Part shown: positions 7,037 through 14,798 of the stretch, piece by piece
Layout of the letters: each line of letters starts with the position of its first letter
Numbering within the stretch: position 1 is the first letter of the stretch
Source of the DNA: Xylocopilactobacillus apicola
Lineage (GTDB): Bacteria; Bacillota; Bacilli; Lactobacillales; Lactobacillaceae
Direction: 5' to 3'
DNA: 64,000 nt
Assembly: GCF_033095985.1 (NCBI RefSeq)
Contig: NZ_AP026802.1
Location: 1,922,001 to 1,986,000 of the forward strand
Position numbers and translations under genes: made by a program
The notes under the pieces: generated by a model
Seen by the model: the letters and a program-made list of their open reading frames with translations, nothing else
What the model was told of the DNA's origin: nothing
The model's database searches: none

Positions 7037-8409
7037 CTAAATGCCCCTTTTAATTTTCCCAAGGAATTAGAAAGTGACTTTCCGACATTTATTGCCTTTT
7101 TCTTAATGCGTGTTGCTTCATATTCAACCCCATCTTTAAATTCAACAATTTTTTTTCCAACAGAATTTAAAGCATCTCCGGTCGTATTTACCACATCTTT
7201 AAAAGGCTTAAAATTTGTATACATTGCTTTAATACCGGCAGCTGCTGCTGCTCCAACAAACACTGCTCCAACAATTGGAGCTCCTGCTACCGCTAATAAA
7301 GAAGTTGCTTCAGCATATCCAACTAGAGCCGTACCTGCACTGGCTCCTACTACACCAGCGCCAAGTCCAGCGCCTGTCGCAACACCACTATATGCTAAAG
7401 CACGACCTCGATTTTTATGTCCTTTATTAAGTTCTTCATTAAATTCCGTGTAATTATTATACGCATCAAATCCAATTAGAGCAGGACCCCCAATTTTTGC
7501 TACCTTTCCCAAGTTATTACTTGTTGGCTTTTTCATTTTCTTTAATCTACGGCTCATCCAACTTTGGACTTTATTACTATCTTTTACAAATCCTGTTCCG
7601 TGAGTTCCCTTTGGCTGCAATTTAGCACCCCAAGATAAACCTAAATGTTTACCTCGTTTAATAACTGTATCTTTAATCCCGTCAAACAATGAACTTGTAC
7701 CTTCCTCAAGCCAATCAATAATGGTCATATTGTTACCCATTTCATTTTGAAATTGTTGTAATTTCTTTTGCATTCCAATATCAAATAACGAAAAGTCATA
7801 ACTCCCATCGGCATGGACAATTACATTATCTAGTAAAAGCAAACAATTCATTGATTTATTTAAAGAAGACAAACTATCTTTGAACAATGAGTTTGTGGAT
7901 GTCGAAAATTTATGCAACTTTTTTATTTTTTTCTCCAGCTTCCTGATATCTTTACGTAGTTGATCAGACATCTCAAGCAATTTCTTCTTTGCATCCAGTA
8001 AGCGGTTAGTAGTTTCTAAGTCCATCGAGTTTATCGAATTAAGAAAATTTAACTCTACTTGGATAGAATTGATCATTCCTTCCTTCTGTGAAATTTGATT
8101 TTTTAAATTGTCTTCATTTAAGTAGCCTTCACTACAAATCTCGCTATTAGCAGAATTATAAGTCTTTAAATCGCTTTCAATTTGATCAATAGCATCCGTA
8201 ACTCTATCAACCACAGGTAAAATTAAATTTTTAAACAATCCTGCACCTGCTTTATAAGCCGCACCTGACAAATTATGCCCGTCAACCGCTGAAATCACCT
8301 GTTTACTTCCCGCTTTTAAGCGACTTACAGCTTCTTTACTGCTTTCTAAATTACTAGTTAAACCGTTTATTAAGTTATCTGAATCTGAACTATCATAAAT
8401 TAATCCCAT
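7030..8409 (-). CDS. LXG-domain T7SS toxin A with glycine-rich membrane-active C-terminus
   Basis: This is a 459-residue polymorphic toxin. Residues 1-200 match the LXG targeting domain (PF04740): MGLIYDSSDSDNLI at the start, LKAGSKQVISAVDG, LSGAAYKAG, SEGYLNEDNLKNQI, then a long coiled coil. From about 340 to 393 there is a Gly/Ala-rich hydrophobic stretch with glycine-zipper spacing (GAGLGAGVVGASAG, AVFVGAAAAAG). This is typical of T7SS toxins that insert into membranes (TspA, TelE types). No enzymatic motif is seen. It overlaps the upstream Lap2-type gene by 10 bases and the downstream DUF443-like immunity gene by 7 bases. Secretion by the EssC machine at 24888 is inferred. Confidence 0.9.
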   Translation of the reverse strand: MGLIYDSSDSDNLINGLTSNLESSKEAVSRLKAGSKQVISAVDGHNLSGAAYKAGAGLFKNLILPVVDRVTDAIDQIESDLKTYNSANSEICSEGYLNEDNLKNQISQKEGMINSIQVELNFLNSINSMDLETTNRLLDAKKKLLEMSDQLRKDIRKLEKKIKKLHKFSTSTNSLFKDSLSSLNKSMNCLLLLDNVIVHADGSYDFSLFDIGMQKKLQQFQNEMGNNMTIIDWLEEGTSSLFDGIKDTVIKRGKHLGLSWGAKLQPKGTHGTGFVKDSNKVQSWMSRRLKKMKKPTSNNLGKVAKIGGPALIGFDAYNNYTEFNEELNKGHKNRGRALAYSGVATGAGLGAGVVGASAGTALVGYAEATSLLAVAGAPIVGAVFVGAAAAAGIKAMYTNFKPFKDVVNTTGDALNSVGKKIVEFKDGVEYEATRIKKKAINVGKSLSNSLGKLKGAFSW

Positions 8410-8762
8410 TTTTCTGACCCCTTCTTTAGCTTAAGCTCTTCTGTTTCCGACTCTATTTTTCTTGCCCTTAAATCATATTGTTCCTTTAAAGATTCTTCAG
8501 AACACTCTAAACTGCGTCTAAATTGACGCTCTTTCTCGTCGTTTTCCTGCTGGATTCTTCGACTCATTAAATTCCCAAAACGAATATTTTCTTCATTTAG
8601 TGAGCGTAACCGATGAAATCCTTGATTAAGGCTTTCATGTAAATTATTGAAAGATTCGCTGACATTACGCTGCTCACGCTTTAAATCGTCAAACTCTTCT
8701 TCTTTCTCACGGAGTTTTCGTTCAATCAGTTGTCGTTGTTCGTCTTTATTAATTTCTCCCAT
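8400..8762 (-). CDS. Lap2-type helical LXG partner (DUF3958-like) A
   Basis: This 120-residue, highly charged protein is almost entirely predicted coiled coil. It is conserved with 13551-13910 in the pattern F..L..(S/Q).(Q/H)RLR.LN(E/D)ENI.FGN...RR.Q..NDE. Position and size match the Lap2 (DUF3958) chaperone/targeting partners that bind the LXG domain and accompany it to the T7SS. The stop codon region overlaps the LXG start (GAAAAATGGGATTAA), so the two proteins should be made in step. Confidence 0.8.
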   Translation of the reverse strand: MGEINKDEQRQLIERKLREKEEEFDDLKREQRNVSESFNNLHESLNQGFHRLRSLNEENIRFGNLMSRRIQQENDEKERQFRRSLECSEESLKEQYDLRARKIESETEELKLKKGSEKWD

Positions 8763-8771
8763 TTTGTGCCC

Positions 8772-9023
8772 CTAGAACTTAATCTTATTATCAACTTTGT
8801 TAAACTCGGCAGCAATTTGCTTAAATTTGCCTCCCTGAGTTTTAACACATTGAACTAATTTTGAGATATCTTTCAGGATTTGGTTATTAACTTCAGTCCC
8901 AGTCTTCATCCCAGTGATGTTACTGCGTCCCAAAGACACTTGTTTACTGTGATTAACCTGAACATTTGTTAATCCCGTTATTGCCGAACTTGCTTTAGTT
9001 TCATTCGATGCGATTTTGTCCAT
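8772..9023 (-). CDS. Lap1-type LXG partner (DUF3130/TIGR04197-like) A
   Basis: This 83-residue, WXG100-sized helical protein has conserved SNITGM near the centre and LV.CVK.QGGKF..IA.EFN..D at the end. This matches the SACOL2603/TIGR04197 (DUF3130) family, called Lap1 in LXG loci, which pairs with Lap2 and the LXG domain to form the export complex. The start ATG is preceded by GAGGAG with a 7-base spacer. It is the first gene of the toxin A set (Lap1, Lap2, LXG, immunity). Confidence 0.82.
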   Translation of the reverse strand: MDKIASNETKASSAITGLTNVQVNHSKQVSLGRSNITGMKTGTEVNNQILKDISKLVQCVKTQGGKFKQIAAEFNKVDNKIKF

Positions 9024-9027
9024 CTTT

Positions 9028-9486
9028 TTACTCCTCTTGTTTGAAATAACCTAAATAAATACTTACATATCTTGAACCGTTTGACGGGATCACATGATAA
9101 AAAGGGGTCGCGATATCAAGATTATTTAACTCTATCGTTGTTAATAATTTGGCGTATGATTGCTCCGTTGTAATGTCAAAATCTCCAAAAACGATCGTTT
9201 TCAGAAGATTTGTTATTTCAAAATATGAAGCAAATTGATACTCTTCAACTTGAAAATAATTTTCCTCGATCGGCATAAACATCTCAATATCAACAATTTG
9301 ATCCCTCGGAACATTATTGAGGCTATAAAAATAGGGGCCCTTTAAGTGATAACCATTGTCTAAGATTCCTGAAAGAAAATTTCGATAAAATTCGTCAAAC
9401 TTTGAATAATGAAAGCTAAATCTCTGGCTTACAACATTTTGAAAACCAAGCTTATAAGCTTGAACTACACTTGGAATAATTTTCAT
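9028..9486 (-). CDS. DUF5085-like protein
   Basis: This 152-residue soluble protein has the motif KGPYFYSLNNVPRDQIVDIE followed by MFMPIEEN. I associate this with DUF5085, a family found in T7SSb effector regions with a GyrI-like effector-binding flavour. The assignment is by memory of the pattern. It starts at the overlapping TAATG of the upstream 152-residue gene and ends 4 bases before the Lap1 A start. It is therefore in the same operon, between the toxin B immunity genes and the toxin A helpers. Its function is unknown. Confidence 0.65.
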   Translation of the reverse strand: MKIIPSVVQAYKLGFQNVVSQRFSFHYSKFDEFYRNFLSGILDNGYHLKGPYFYSLNNVPRDQIVDIEMFMPIEENYFQVEEYQFASYFEITNLLKTIVFGDFDITTEQSYAKLLTTIELNNLDIATPFYHVIPSNGSRYVSIYLGYFKQEE

Positions 9487-9944
9487 TAATCTTCTACCTC
9501 GCAGTACATGTCAACAACTTGATCCCCATATAGATCTAGTAAAATAAAATAGATGTTCTTCAATTTCTTGTGCCCTTCTCGAATTTTTTCCATAATATCA
9601 TCGTATGGAATTGGTTCTAGCTGATCATAATGGCGATAATAGTAATCGGTAGTAAACTCAATTTGATCAAAAAAATCAAAACTTGATTTATTTTCTCCAA
9701 CAATATTCAACTTATTTCCAACTGTTGTCATAATAGAGACATCTCCACCCAACTCAAAAGACTTCGATCTAAAAATTATGGGACTATCTGAATAAAACCC
9801 ATTTTGAATTAAAAGTTCCTTAAACTCTTGCCCTGCTTCATCGGCCTGTTCGAAAATATCCTCTAACGGATCTAATTCCAAATTAAAACTTATAACTTTG
9901 TTTAAACTTAATTCTCTTTTTTCAAAATTCATTTCTTTTTCCAT
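9486..9944 (-). CDS. DUF5085-like companion protein
   Basis: This 152-residue soluble acidic protein has exactly the length of its downstream neighbour 9028-9486. It shows a comparable layout: an N-terminal strand with VISFNLE, an LLIQNGFYSDSPIIFRS segment equivalent to the neighbour's LDNGYHLKGPYFYSL, and a second half with YYYRH and a basic helix. It is probably a distant paralog of the neighbour, giving a pair. Its start overlaps the end of the membrane gene 9922-10920 in another frame. A stub of its 5' end is duplicated at 10925-10966. Confidence 0.6.
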   Translation of the reverse strand: MEKEMNFEKRELSLNKVISFNLELDPLEDIFEQADEAGQEFKELLIQNGFYSDSPIIFRSKSFELGGDVSIMTTVGNKLNIVGENKSSFDFFDQIEFTTDYYYRHYDQLEPIPYDDIMEKIREGHKKLKNIYFILLDLYGDQVVDMYCEVED

Positions 9945-10920
9945 CTCTTTCTTTTTTTAATTTTTTTGTTTTTAAAGCTTTGTTTATTTTCCTAAAGACC
10001 CAAACCACAAAAACAACTGCCTCGAATATGACTATTATTAACGCAATGGATCCAACAATTGAGTATAGTGGCTCTGTTGTTATTTTCTGCATCAAGAATC
10101 CTGTATTAAAGAAGAAAATGCCAATCCCTAGTACCACATAAGTTGAGAGTTTCTTAAGTCGAATTTTCAACCTTTCCTTAAATGGGGGTTCGTCGTCTTT
10201 GTATACTACCCAATACGATCTGTTCGTATTTAATAAATATGCCGCATAAGAATACTCCACTGTTAATCTTGAAAAAAACGTAGTCAACAAAATTCCTATG
10301 GAAAAGCCAATTCCCGTAGTAAGCGTCCAGTTTAAAATTCTTCCCAAAATAGTAACACCCGAAATTAATGCCAGCGATCCATAACTGGTTACTGATGAGT
10401 TTGAAAAATAATTCAACAGGGCTAGTTCTTCGGGATATCCTTGGTTTAACATCTTTTTTAACCAAAAAATGTTATATATTAGTGAACCGATATAACTGAT
10501 AACAAAACAACCAATAACAAACAAAGAACTTAAAGACCCATACCTAAAATTTTTAATGCTAATAATTGAGACTAAGTAAAAGAGTTCTCCTATCTCAAAC
10601 GTAAGAAAAATTGAAAAGATCGCCAACCAAATTGACGCAAATCCTTGATGCTTATAGATAATTTGACGCAAAAATCGAATTCTAATAAGCAAGAAGGTCA
10701 CACTCATAAAAACAATATTAAAGATCATAAAATCATTGATGGAACTCTTAAGAGGATTCATCTCGTAGTTATAAGACGCAATATTCCAAGTGCAAAATAT
10801 TAAGAGCCCAGATATAATCGCTCCAGCTAATCCTAAGTAAAGCGCACCTATACTAGCTCTAGTCGAAATCAGTGATTTGAAATAGTTTTCGTTTAATTCT
10901 TCAGGTGATTTATCGTTCAT
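9922..10920 (-). CDS. polytopic membrane protein, putative immunity to LXG toxin B, copy 2
   Basis: A protein of about 332 residues with roughly eight membrane segments (first at about 25-47, last pair near 265-315) and a cytosolic loop containing NTNRSYWVVYKDDEPPF. I chose the ATG at 10920, giving MNDKSPEELNENYFKSL as in the paralog 10951-11970, rather than a GTG 15 bases upstream. The paralogs differ mainly around the fourth membrane region (about residues 115-150). It lies downstream of LXG toxin B, whose C-terminus is hydrophobic, so an immunity role in the membrane is plausible. Family not recognised. Confidence 0.72.
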   Translation of the reverse strand: MNDKSPEELNENYFKSLISTRASIGALYLGLAGAIISGLLIFCTWNIASYNYEMNPLKSSINDFMIFNIVFMSVTFLLIRIRFLRQIIYKHQGFASIWLAIFSIFLTFEIGELFYLVSIISIKNFRYGSLSSLFVIGCFVISYIGSLIYNIFWLKKMLNQGYPEELALLNYFSNSSVTSYGSLALISGVTILGRILNWTLTTGIGFSIGILLTTFFSRLTVEYSYAAYLLNTNRSYWVVYKDDEPPFKERLKIRLKKLSTYVVLGIGIFFFNTGFLMQKITTEPLYSIVGSIALIIVIFEAVVFVVWVFRKINKALKTKKLKKERDGKRNEF

Positions 10921-10924
10921 TGGG

Positions 10925-10966
10925 TTACCTATCACCTTTTACCTTAAAATTCATTTCTTCTTCCAT
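10925..10966 (-). pseudogene. 5' stub of the 9486 DUF5085-like gene
   Basis: A 13-codon frame (MEEEMNFKVKGDR then stop) matches the first seven codons of 9486-9944 (MEKEMNF). It lies at the same place, overlapping the 3' end of the upstream membrane gene. It sits between the two membrane paralogs and ends just before the second one starts. It is a scar left when the downstream gene was replaced by a second copy of the membrane gene. Confidence 0.7.
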
Positions 10967-11970
10967 CTCTTTCTTTTCTTAAATGTTTGTGGTTTTAAAG
11001 ATTTTTTTAGCTTTTTAGTGAAAGCTTTTTTTAATTTCCTAAAGGCCCAAACCACAAAAACAACTGCTTCGAATATGACTATTATTAACGTAATGAATCC
11101 AACAATTAAGTATAGTGGCTTTGTTGTTATTTTGTCCCACAAGAATCCTGTATTAAAGAAGATAATGCCAATCCCTAGTACCACATAAGTTGAGAGTTTC
11201 TTAAGTCGAATTTTCAACCTTTCCTCAAATGGGGGTTCGTCGTCTTTGTATACTCCCCAATACGATCTGTCCGTATTTAATAAATATGCCGCATAAGAAT
11301 ACTCCACTGTTAATCTTGAAAAAACTGCAGTGAAAAAAATTCCACCGAAAAATCCAATTCCTGTAGTAAGGGTCCCGTTTAAAATTCTTCCCAAAATAGT
11401 AACACCCGAAATTAATGCCAGCGATCCATAACTGGTTACTGATGAGTTTGAAAAATAATTCAACAGGGCTAGTTCTTCGGGAAATCCCTTATTTAGCATC
11501 CTTTTTAACCAAAAAATGTTATATATTAGTGAAACAATATAACTAGTAATAAAACAACCAATGATAATCAAAGAAAATAAAGAATCATATCTAAAACCCT
11601 TATCAAACTTATTTATCGTAGCTAGATAAGAGATCATCGTTAATTCAAACGTAAGAAAAATTGAAAAGATCGCCAACCAAATTGACGCAAATCCTTGGTG
11701 CCTAAAAAGAATTTGACGCAAAAATCGAATTCTAATAAGCAAGAAGGTCACACTCATAAAAACAATATTAAAGATCATAAAATCATTGATGGAACTCTTA
11801 AGAGGATTCATCTCGTAGTTATAAGACGCAATATTCCAAGTGCAAAATATTAAGAGCCCAGATATAATCGCTCCAGCTAATCCTAAGTAAAGCGCACCTA
11901 GACTAGCTCTAGTCGAAATCAGTGATTTGAAATAGTTTTCGTTTAATTGATTGGGTGATCTATCATTCAT
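10951..11970 (-). CDS. polytopic membrane protein, putative immunity to LXG toxin B, copy 1
   Basis: This 339-residue paralog of the 9922 protein has about eight membrane segments and a lysine-rich C-terminal tail. Long stretches are identical to the other copy, with divergence near residues 115-155 and 205-225. The start codon lies 7 bases after the stop of LXG toxin B, in the toxin-then-immunity order seen for toxin A. Function is inferred from position and topology only. Confidence 0.75.
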   Translation of the reverse strand: MNDRSPNQLNENYFKSLISTRASLGALYLGLAGAIISGLLIFCTWNIASYNYEMNPLKSSINDFMIFNIVFMSVTFLLIRIRFLRQILFRHQGFASIWLAIFSIFLTFELTMISYLATINKFDKGFRYDSLFSLIIIGCFITSYIVSLIYNIFWLKRMLNKGFPEELALLNYFSNSSVTSYGSLALISGVTILGRILNGTLTTGIGFFGGIFFTAVFSRLTVEYSYAAYLLNTDRSYWGVYKDDEPPFEERLKIRLKKLSTYVVLGIGIIFFNTGFLWDKITTKPLYLIVGFITLIIVIFEAVVFVVWAFRKLKKAFTKKLKKSLKPQTFKKRKRWKKK

Positions 11971-11979
11971 TGGTTTAAC

Positions 11980-13560
11980 CTAATGTCCGTAACCAAATCT
12001 TAGCCCGCCAGCCAAGTTACCAAAACCTTTAATCATTTTGCCAATCCCATTGATTAATCCTTTCGCGCCGCTCTTTACATAATCAACAGCACTCTTAGGA
12101 GGATTTCCGAACCCTGCATTAAAGATAACATCAATTACAATTCCAGCTATTGCACCAGCCACAGTTCCAGCTCCTGGTAATAATGTGGTTCCGATTGCTG
12201 TACCAAGGGCAACTGCCGAAGCAGAAGCTCCAAAATCAACTGCCACATCAGTTGCAAAATTGACGACACTTTTCGTATCAATGTGTGACAAATCAATATT
12301 ATCATTAAAATCATTTACGACGGTGAACGCAGTTCCAGCTATTCCCAGTCCTTTACCAACCTTAGTCAGATTACTTGCACCTTTCCATCCTTTAAAATCA
12401 TTGAATGGATTAATAGCCTCTTTAAATCCAACCATTCCGCCTGCTCTAAATTGTTTCCAATCTATACTTCCGTCTGGAAGTCTGGAATAATGGTAATCGA
12501 CTAAATCAATTCCTGTGTTTTTAAGATAAGTTTTCCCTTCTCTATGTAAATATTTCCCGTCATTTTTATGTTTAGATGCATCTGAATATTGACCGAGTAA
12601 AAATTTTCCTCCGTTTTTGGGTTTTTGTTCACCATTACCCATTCTTATATTGCGTTTACTATCCAAATATAACTTGTTTATACCCAAATAAGCTTTAGAC
12701 TTCTTCCAGATTCGAAAAGCTTCAGACATTGTTGTGCCTTTCCCACTCCAATTTTGGATAGTATCCAACACTTCAAAGAAGTCCAATCCATGCTCTTCAA
12801 TTCCATCAAGAACCCAATCGGTCATTTGATCAGTATCCATATTAAGTGGCATATTTTCGATAGCATTCCTGATCGCTTCATCTTCGGAACTCACACTCAA
12901 AGAACGGCTTTTTATTGCCTCAAACAGGGAACTATCAACCCCAATTGGAAATTGATAAGATCCATCTGGCTTAACGATCGTTTTCTTTAAAGCCAATACT
13001 CCTTGCATTGCAGTTTTTAAGTCATTTAAACTGTTGGTGAATAAACTGCTTGTTGCCGAGTTGAAGCGATATAATTTTTCCAATTTTTTATTTAACTTAC
13101 TAATATCTCGTTTCAATTCATCAATAAGTTCGTATAACATTTTTTGATAACTTATAAGTGCATCCGAATTACCAATTGACATTACTTGAGACGATGCAAT
13201 CTGGCTCTCATATCGATCAATCAACGATTCTTTTTCTCTAATTTGCTGCTTAATGTTATCTTCCTTAAGATAACCTTCATCTTTGATAGCTTCATTAGCA
13301 GATTTATATTTCTGAAATGATTTTTCAATACTTCGAATTATTTCGGTTGTCAGATTGATTGTCGGAATGACACAATCTCTAAACAAATTGGTTCCCTTCT
13401 CATAAGCATTTCCCGATAAATCAGAACTACCAGAAATATATGAAACTACGTGTTGACTCCCTGACTTTAAATGATCAACAGTAGATTTAATTTTTGATAA
13501 ATTGTCTCCTAAAGCCTTGATCAGACTTTCAGAGTCACTGCTTGAATAGATCAATCCCAT
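11980..13560 (-). CDS. LXG-domain T7SS toxin B
   Basis: This 526-residue protein carries an LXG domain in residues 1-200: MGLIYSSSDSESLI, LKSGSQHVVSYISG, LSGNAYEKGTNLF, DEGYLKEDNIKQQI, then a coiled coil. The middle (about 220-400) is hydrophilic and unlike toxin A. Residues 437-483 form a Gly/Ala-rich hydrophobic region (VALGTAIGTTLLPGAGTVAG) with glycine-zipper spacing, and the tail is Gly-rich (GLINGIGKMIKGFGNLAGG). I infer a membrane-acting toxin. It overlaps the Lap2-type gene by 10 bases and is followed by two polytopic membrane proteins. Confidence 0.9.
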   Translation of the reverse strand: MGLIYSSSDSESLIKALGDNLSKIKSTVDHLKSGSQHVVSYISGSSDLSGNAYEKGTNLFRDCVIPTINLTTEIIRSIEKSFQKYKSANEAIKDEGYLKEDNIKQQIREKESLIDRYESQIASSQVMSIGNSDALISYQKMLYELIDELKRDISKLNKKLEKLYRFNSATSSLFTNSLNDLKTAMQGVLALKKTIVKPDGSYQFPIGVDSSLFEAIKSRSLSVSSEDEAIRNAIENMPLNMDTDQMTDWVLDGIEEHGLDFFEVLDTIQNWSGKGTTMSEAFRIWKKSKAYLGINKLYLDSKRNIRMGNGEQKPKNGGKFLLGQYSDASKHKNDGKYLHREGKTYLKNTGIDLVDYHYSRLPDGSIDWKQFRAGGMVGFKEAINPFNDFKGWKGASNLTKVGKGLGIAGTAFTVVNDFNDNIDLSHIDTKSVVNFATDVAVDFGASASAVALGTAIGTTLLPGAGTVAGAIAGIVIDVIFNAGFGNPPKSAVDYVKSGAKGLINGIGKMIKGFGNLAGGLRFGYGH

Positions 13561-13910
13561 TGTTTTCCCTTCCTTAGACGATATAATTCATCATTCTCAT
13601 TTTCAATCGATTTCACTTCAGAATCGTAGGCTTCCAAAACGTTTGTTGCTGAATTTTTAAGTCTCCTTTTGAAAGACATTTCTTGTTCATCATTTTGACT
13701 TTGCCATCTACGATTTGCGCTATTGCCAAAGTGAATATTTTCATCATTCAAGTAACGCAGTCTTTGGAAACTTTGATGGATCGACTCAAATAAATCATCA
13801 TTTGATTCCTCGAATTTTCGTCGATCCGCTCTTAATTTATCTAGACTATCGTTATTGGTTTGAATCATTTGATCATATTTTTCAAATTCATCTTGTTTTT
13901 TTACTTCCAT
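13551..13910 (-). CDS. Lap2-type helical LXG partner (DUF3958-like) B
   Basis: This 119-residue charged coiled-coil protein is homologous to 8400-8762 (shared QRLR.LNDENIHFGN, RRWQSQNDEQE). It is probably the LXG-B binding partner needed for export. Its 3' end overlaps the LXG B start in the same GGATTAA arrangement as locus A. It follows the frameshifted Lap1 B gene by 2 bases. Confidence 0.8.
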   Translation of the reverse strand: MEVKKQDEFEKYDQMIQTNNDSLDKLRADRRKFEESNDDLFESIHQSFQRLRYLNDENIHFGNSANRRWQSQNDEQEMSFKRRLKNSATNVLEAYDSEVKSIENENDELYRLRKGKQWD

Positions 13911-13912
13911 AT

Positions 13913-14172
13913 TTATTTACCTTCAAAACTGATGCTATCATCTACCCGATTAAATTCCTCTGATATCTTTTGGAATTTACTGCTTTGTTCCTTAACGCAT
14001 TCAACAAGCTGGGCTAAATCTGGAACAATTTCATCACTTACCGTTTTACCCGTTAACATTCCAGGAATATTACTTTGCGTTATTGATGCATACTTGCCAC
14101 CATGGATACTTACAGCCTCCAATGGATCTATGGCAAAATTGACTTCATTTGAATTTGATACTATTTTTTCAT
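13913..14172 (-). pseudogene. Lap1-type LXG partner (DUF3130/TIGR04197-like) B with a start-proximal frameshift
   Basis: From about 14165 down to 13913 the frame encodes a Lap1 protein aligning throughout with 8772-9023 (KIVSNSNE..., SNIPGM, LVECVKEQSSKFQKIS, EFNRVDDSISF). The proper start ATG (14172-14170), with AAGGAG six bases upstream exactly as in locus A, reads ATG AAA AAA TAG. One more A in the six-A run (T run at 14164-14169 on the plus strand) would restore the full protein. A TTG at codon 19 could start a 69-residue product but lacks a ribosome binding site. Possibilities are a real mutation, a phase-variable or slippage-corrected tract, or an assembly error. Confidence 0.8.
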
Positions 14173-14209
14173 CTTTTACTCCTTATGTAATTTTTTAATA
14201 CTTTTATTA

Positions 14210-14494
14210 CTATCGTCCTAGTCCTTCAGCGACTTTCCGGTTATCTCTTTCAATACTAACCTTTGCTTTATTAGATCCCGAACCTGACATCGAAGAAGAT
14301 AGTTTTGATAATAGTTTGTTTTCTTTACTCACTACGGCATTTGTAATATTTCTAACGTTAACTTCGTGACCAGCGAAATCCGTTCTACTCCCCATCAATG
14401 ACTCTCTACCTAAAGATATGACGCTTTGCCTTTCCGCTTCTAATCTCAAATTATTTAAATGTTCCGTTAAATCTTCGGTTACAAATTCAAACAT
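14210..14494 (-). CDS. small helical partner of the second lipase effector
   Basis: A protein of about 94 residues, predicted helical, with no signal or membrane segment. I place the start at the ATG for MFEFVTEDLTEHL, which has GAAGGA five bases upstream; ATGs 6 and 18 bases earlier are possible. It overlaps the 103-residue gene 14487-14798. Position (last of the lipase set), size and the internal LG..S..G motif echo WXG100/Lap1-like export partners. The arrangement of a lipase followed by two small helical proteins matches TslA/TlaA of Staphylococcus aureus. Sequence identity to TlaA cannot be judged here. Confidence 0.65.
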   Translation of the reverse strand: MFEFVTEDLTEHLNNLRLEAERQSVISLGRESLMGSRTDFAGHEVNVRNITNAVVSKENKLLSKLSSSMSGSGSNKAKVSIERDNRKVAEGLGR

Positions 14495-14798
14495 TTTCAT
14501 CCTTCTTTCCATATTCTCGATTTAATTCATCGACTTTGTTTTCATAACTTGAAGTCAATTTTCGTTTCGCTTGATTAATCGCATCTTGTGCTTCATTTTG
14601 ATATCGATCCGCAATTTGATAGATTTCACGATTAGATCCGTTTAAGTTAAGTTGACGCAACCAGTAAATATATTTTTGAACCATATCCTCAGATTCTTGC
14701 CCTACTTTCTTTGCCTGAAGATTTAATTTGTCTAACTCTTCTTGATACGCTTGTTCTATTTTCCTTGAACTGCTTTCCTTTTCTTCTTCGTTCATCAT
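14487..14798 (-). CDS. coiled-coil partner of the second lipase effector
   Basis: This 103-residue charged coiled-coil protein is clearly paralogous to 18168-18476: both have (Y/V)WL(R/K)(Q/K)(L/I)N, then (N/S)SREIYQI, a YRNQA-like segment and a basic helix ending DELNR. It resembles Lap2 in size and style. Its start overlaps the stop of the lipase C-terminal segment (ATGATG at 14795-14798). It is probably the targeting partner of the reverse-LXG domain. Confidence 0.7.
   Translation of the reverse strand: MMNEEEKESSSRKIEQAYQEELDKLNLQAKKVGQESEDMVQKYIYWLRQLNLNGSNREIYQIADRYQNEAQDAINQAKRKLTSSYENKVDELNREYGKKDENV

Noticed and set aside
10178-10465. Minus-strand 95-codon frame inside the membrane gene 9922-10920
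   Set aside because: Out-of-frame shadow of a well conserved paralogous gene.
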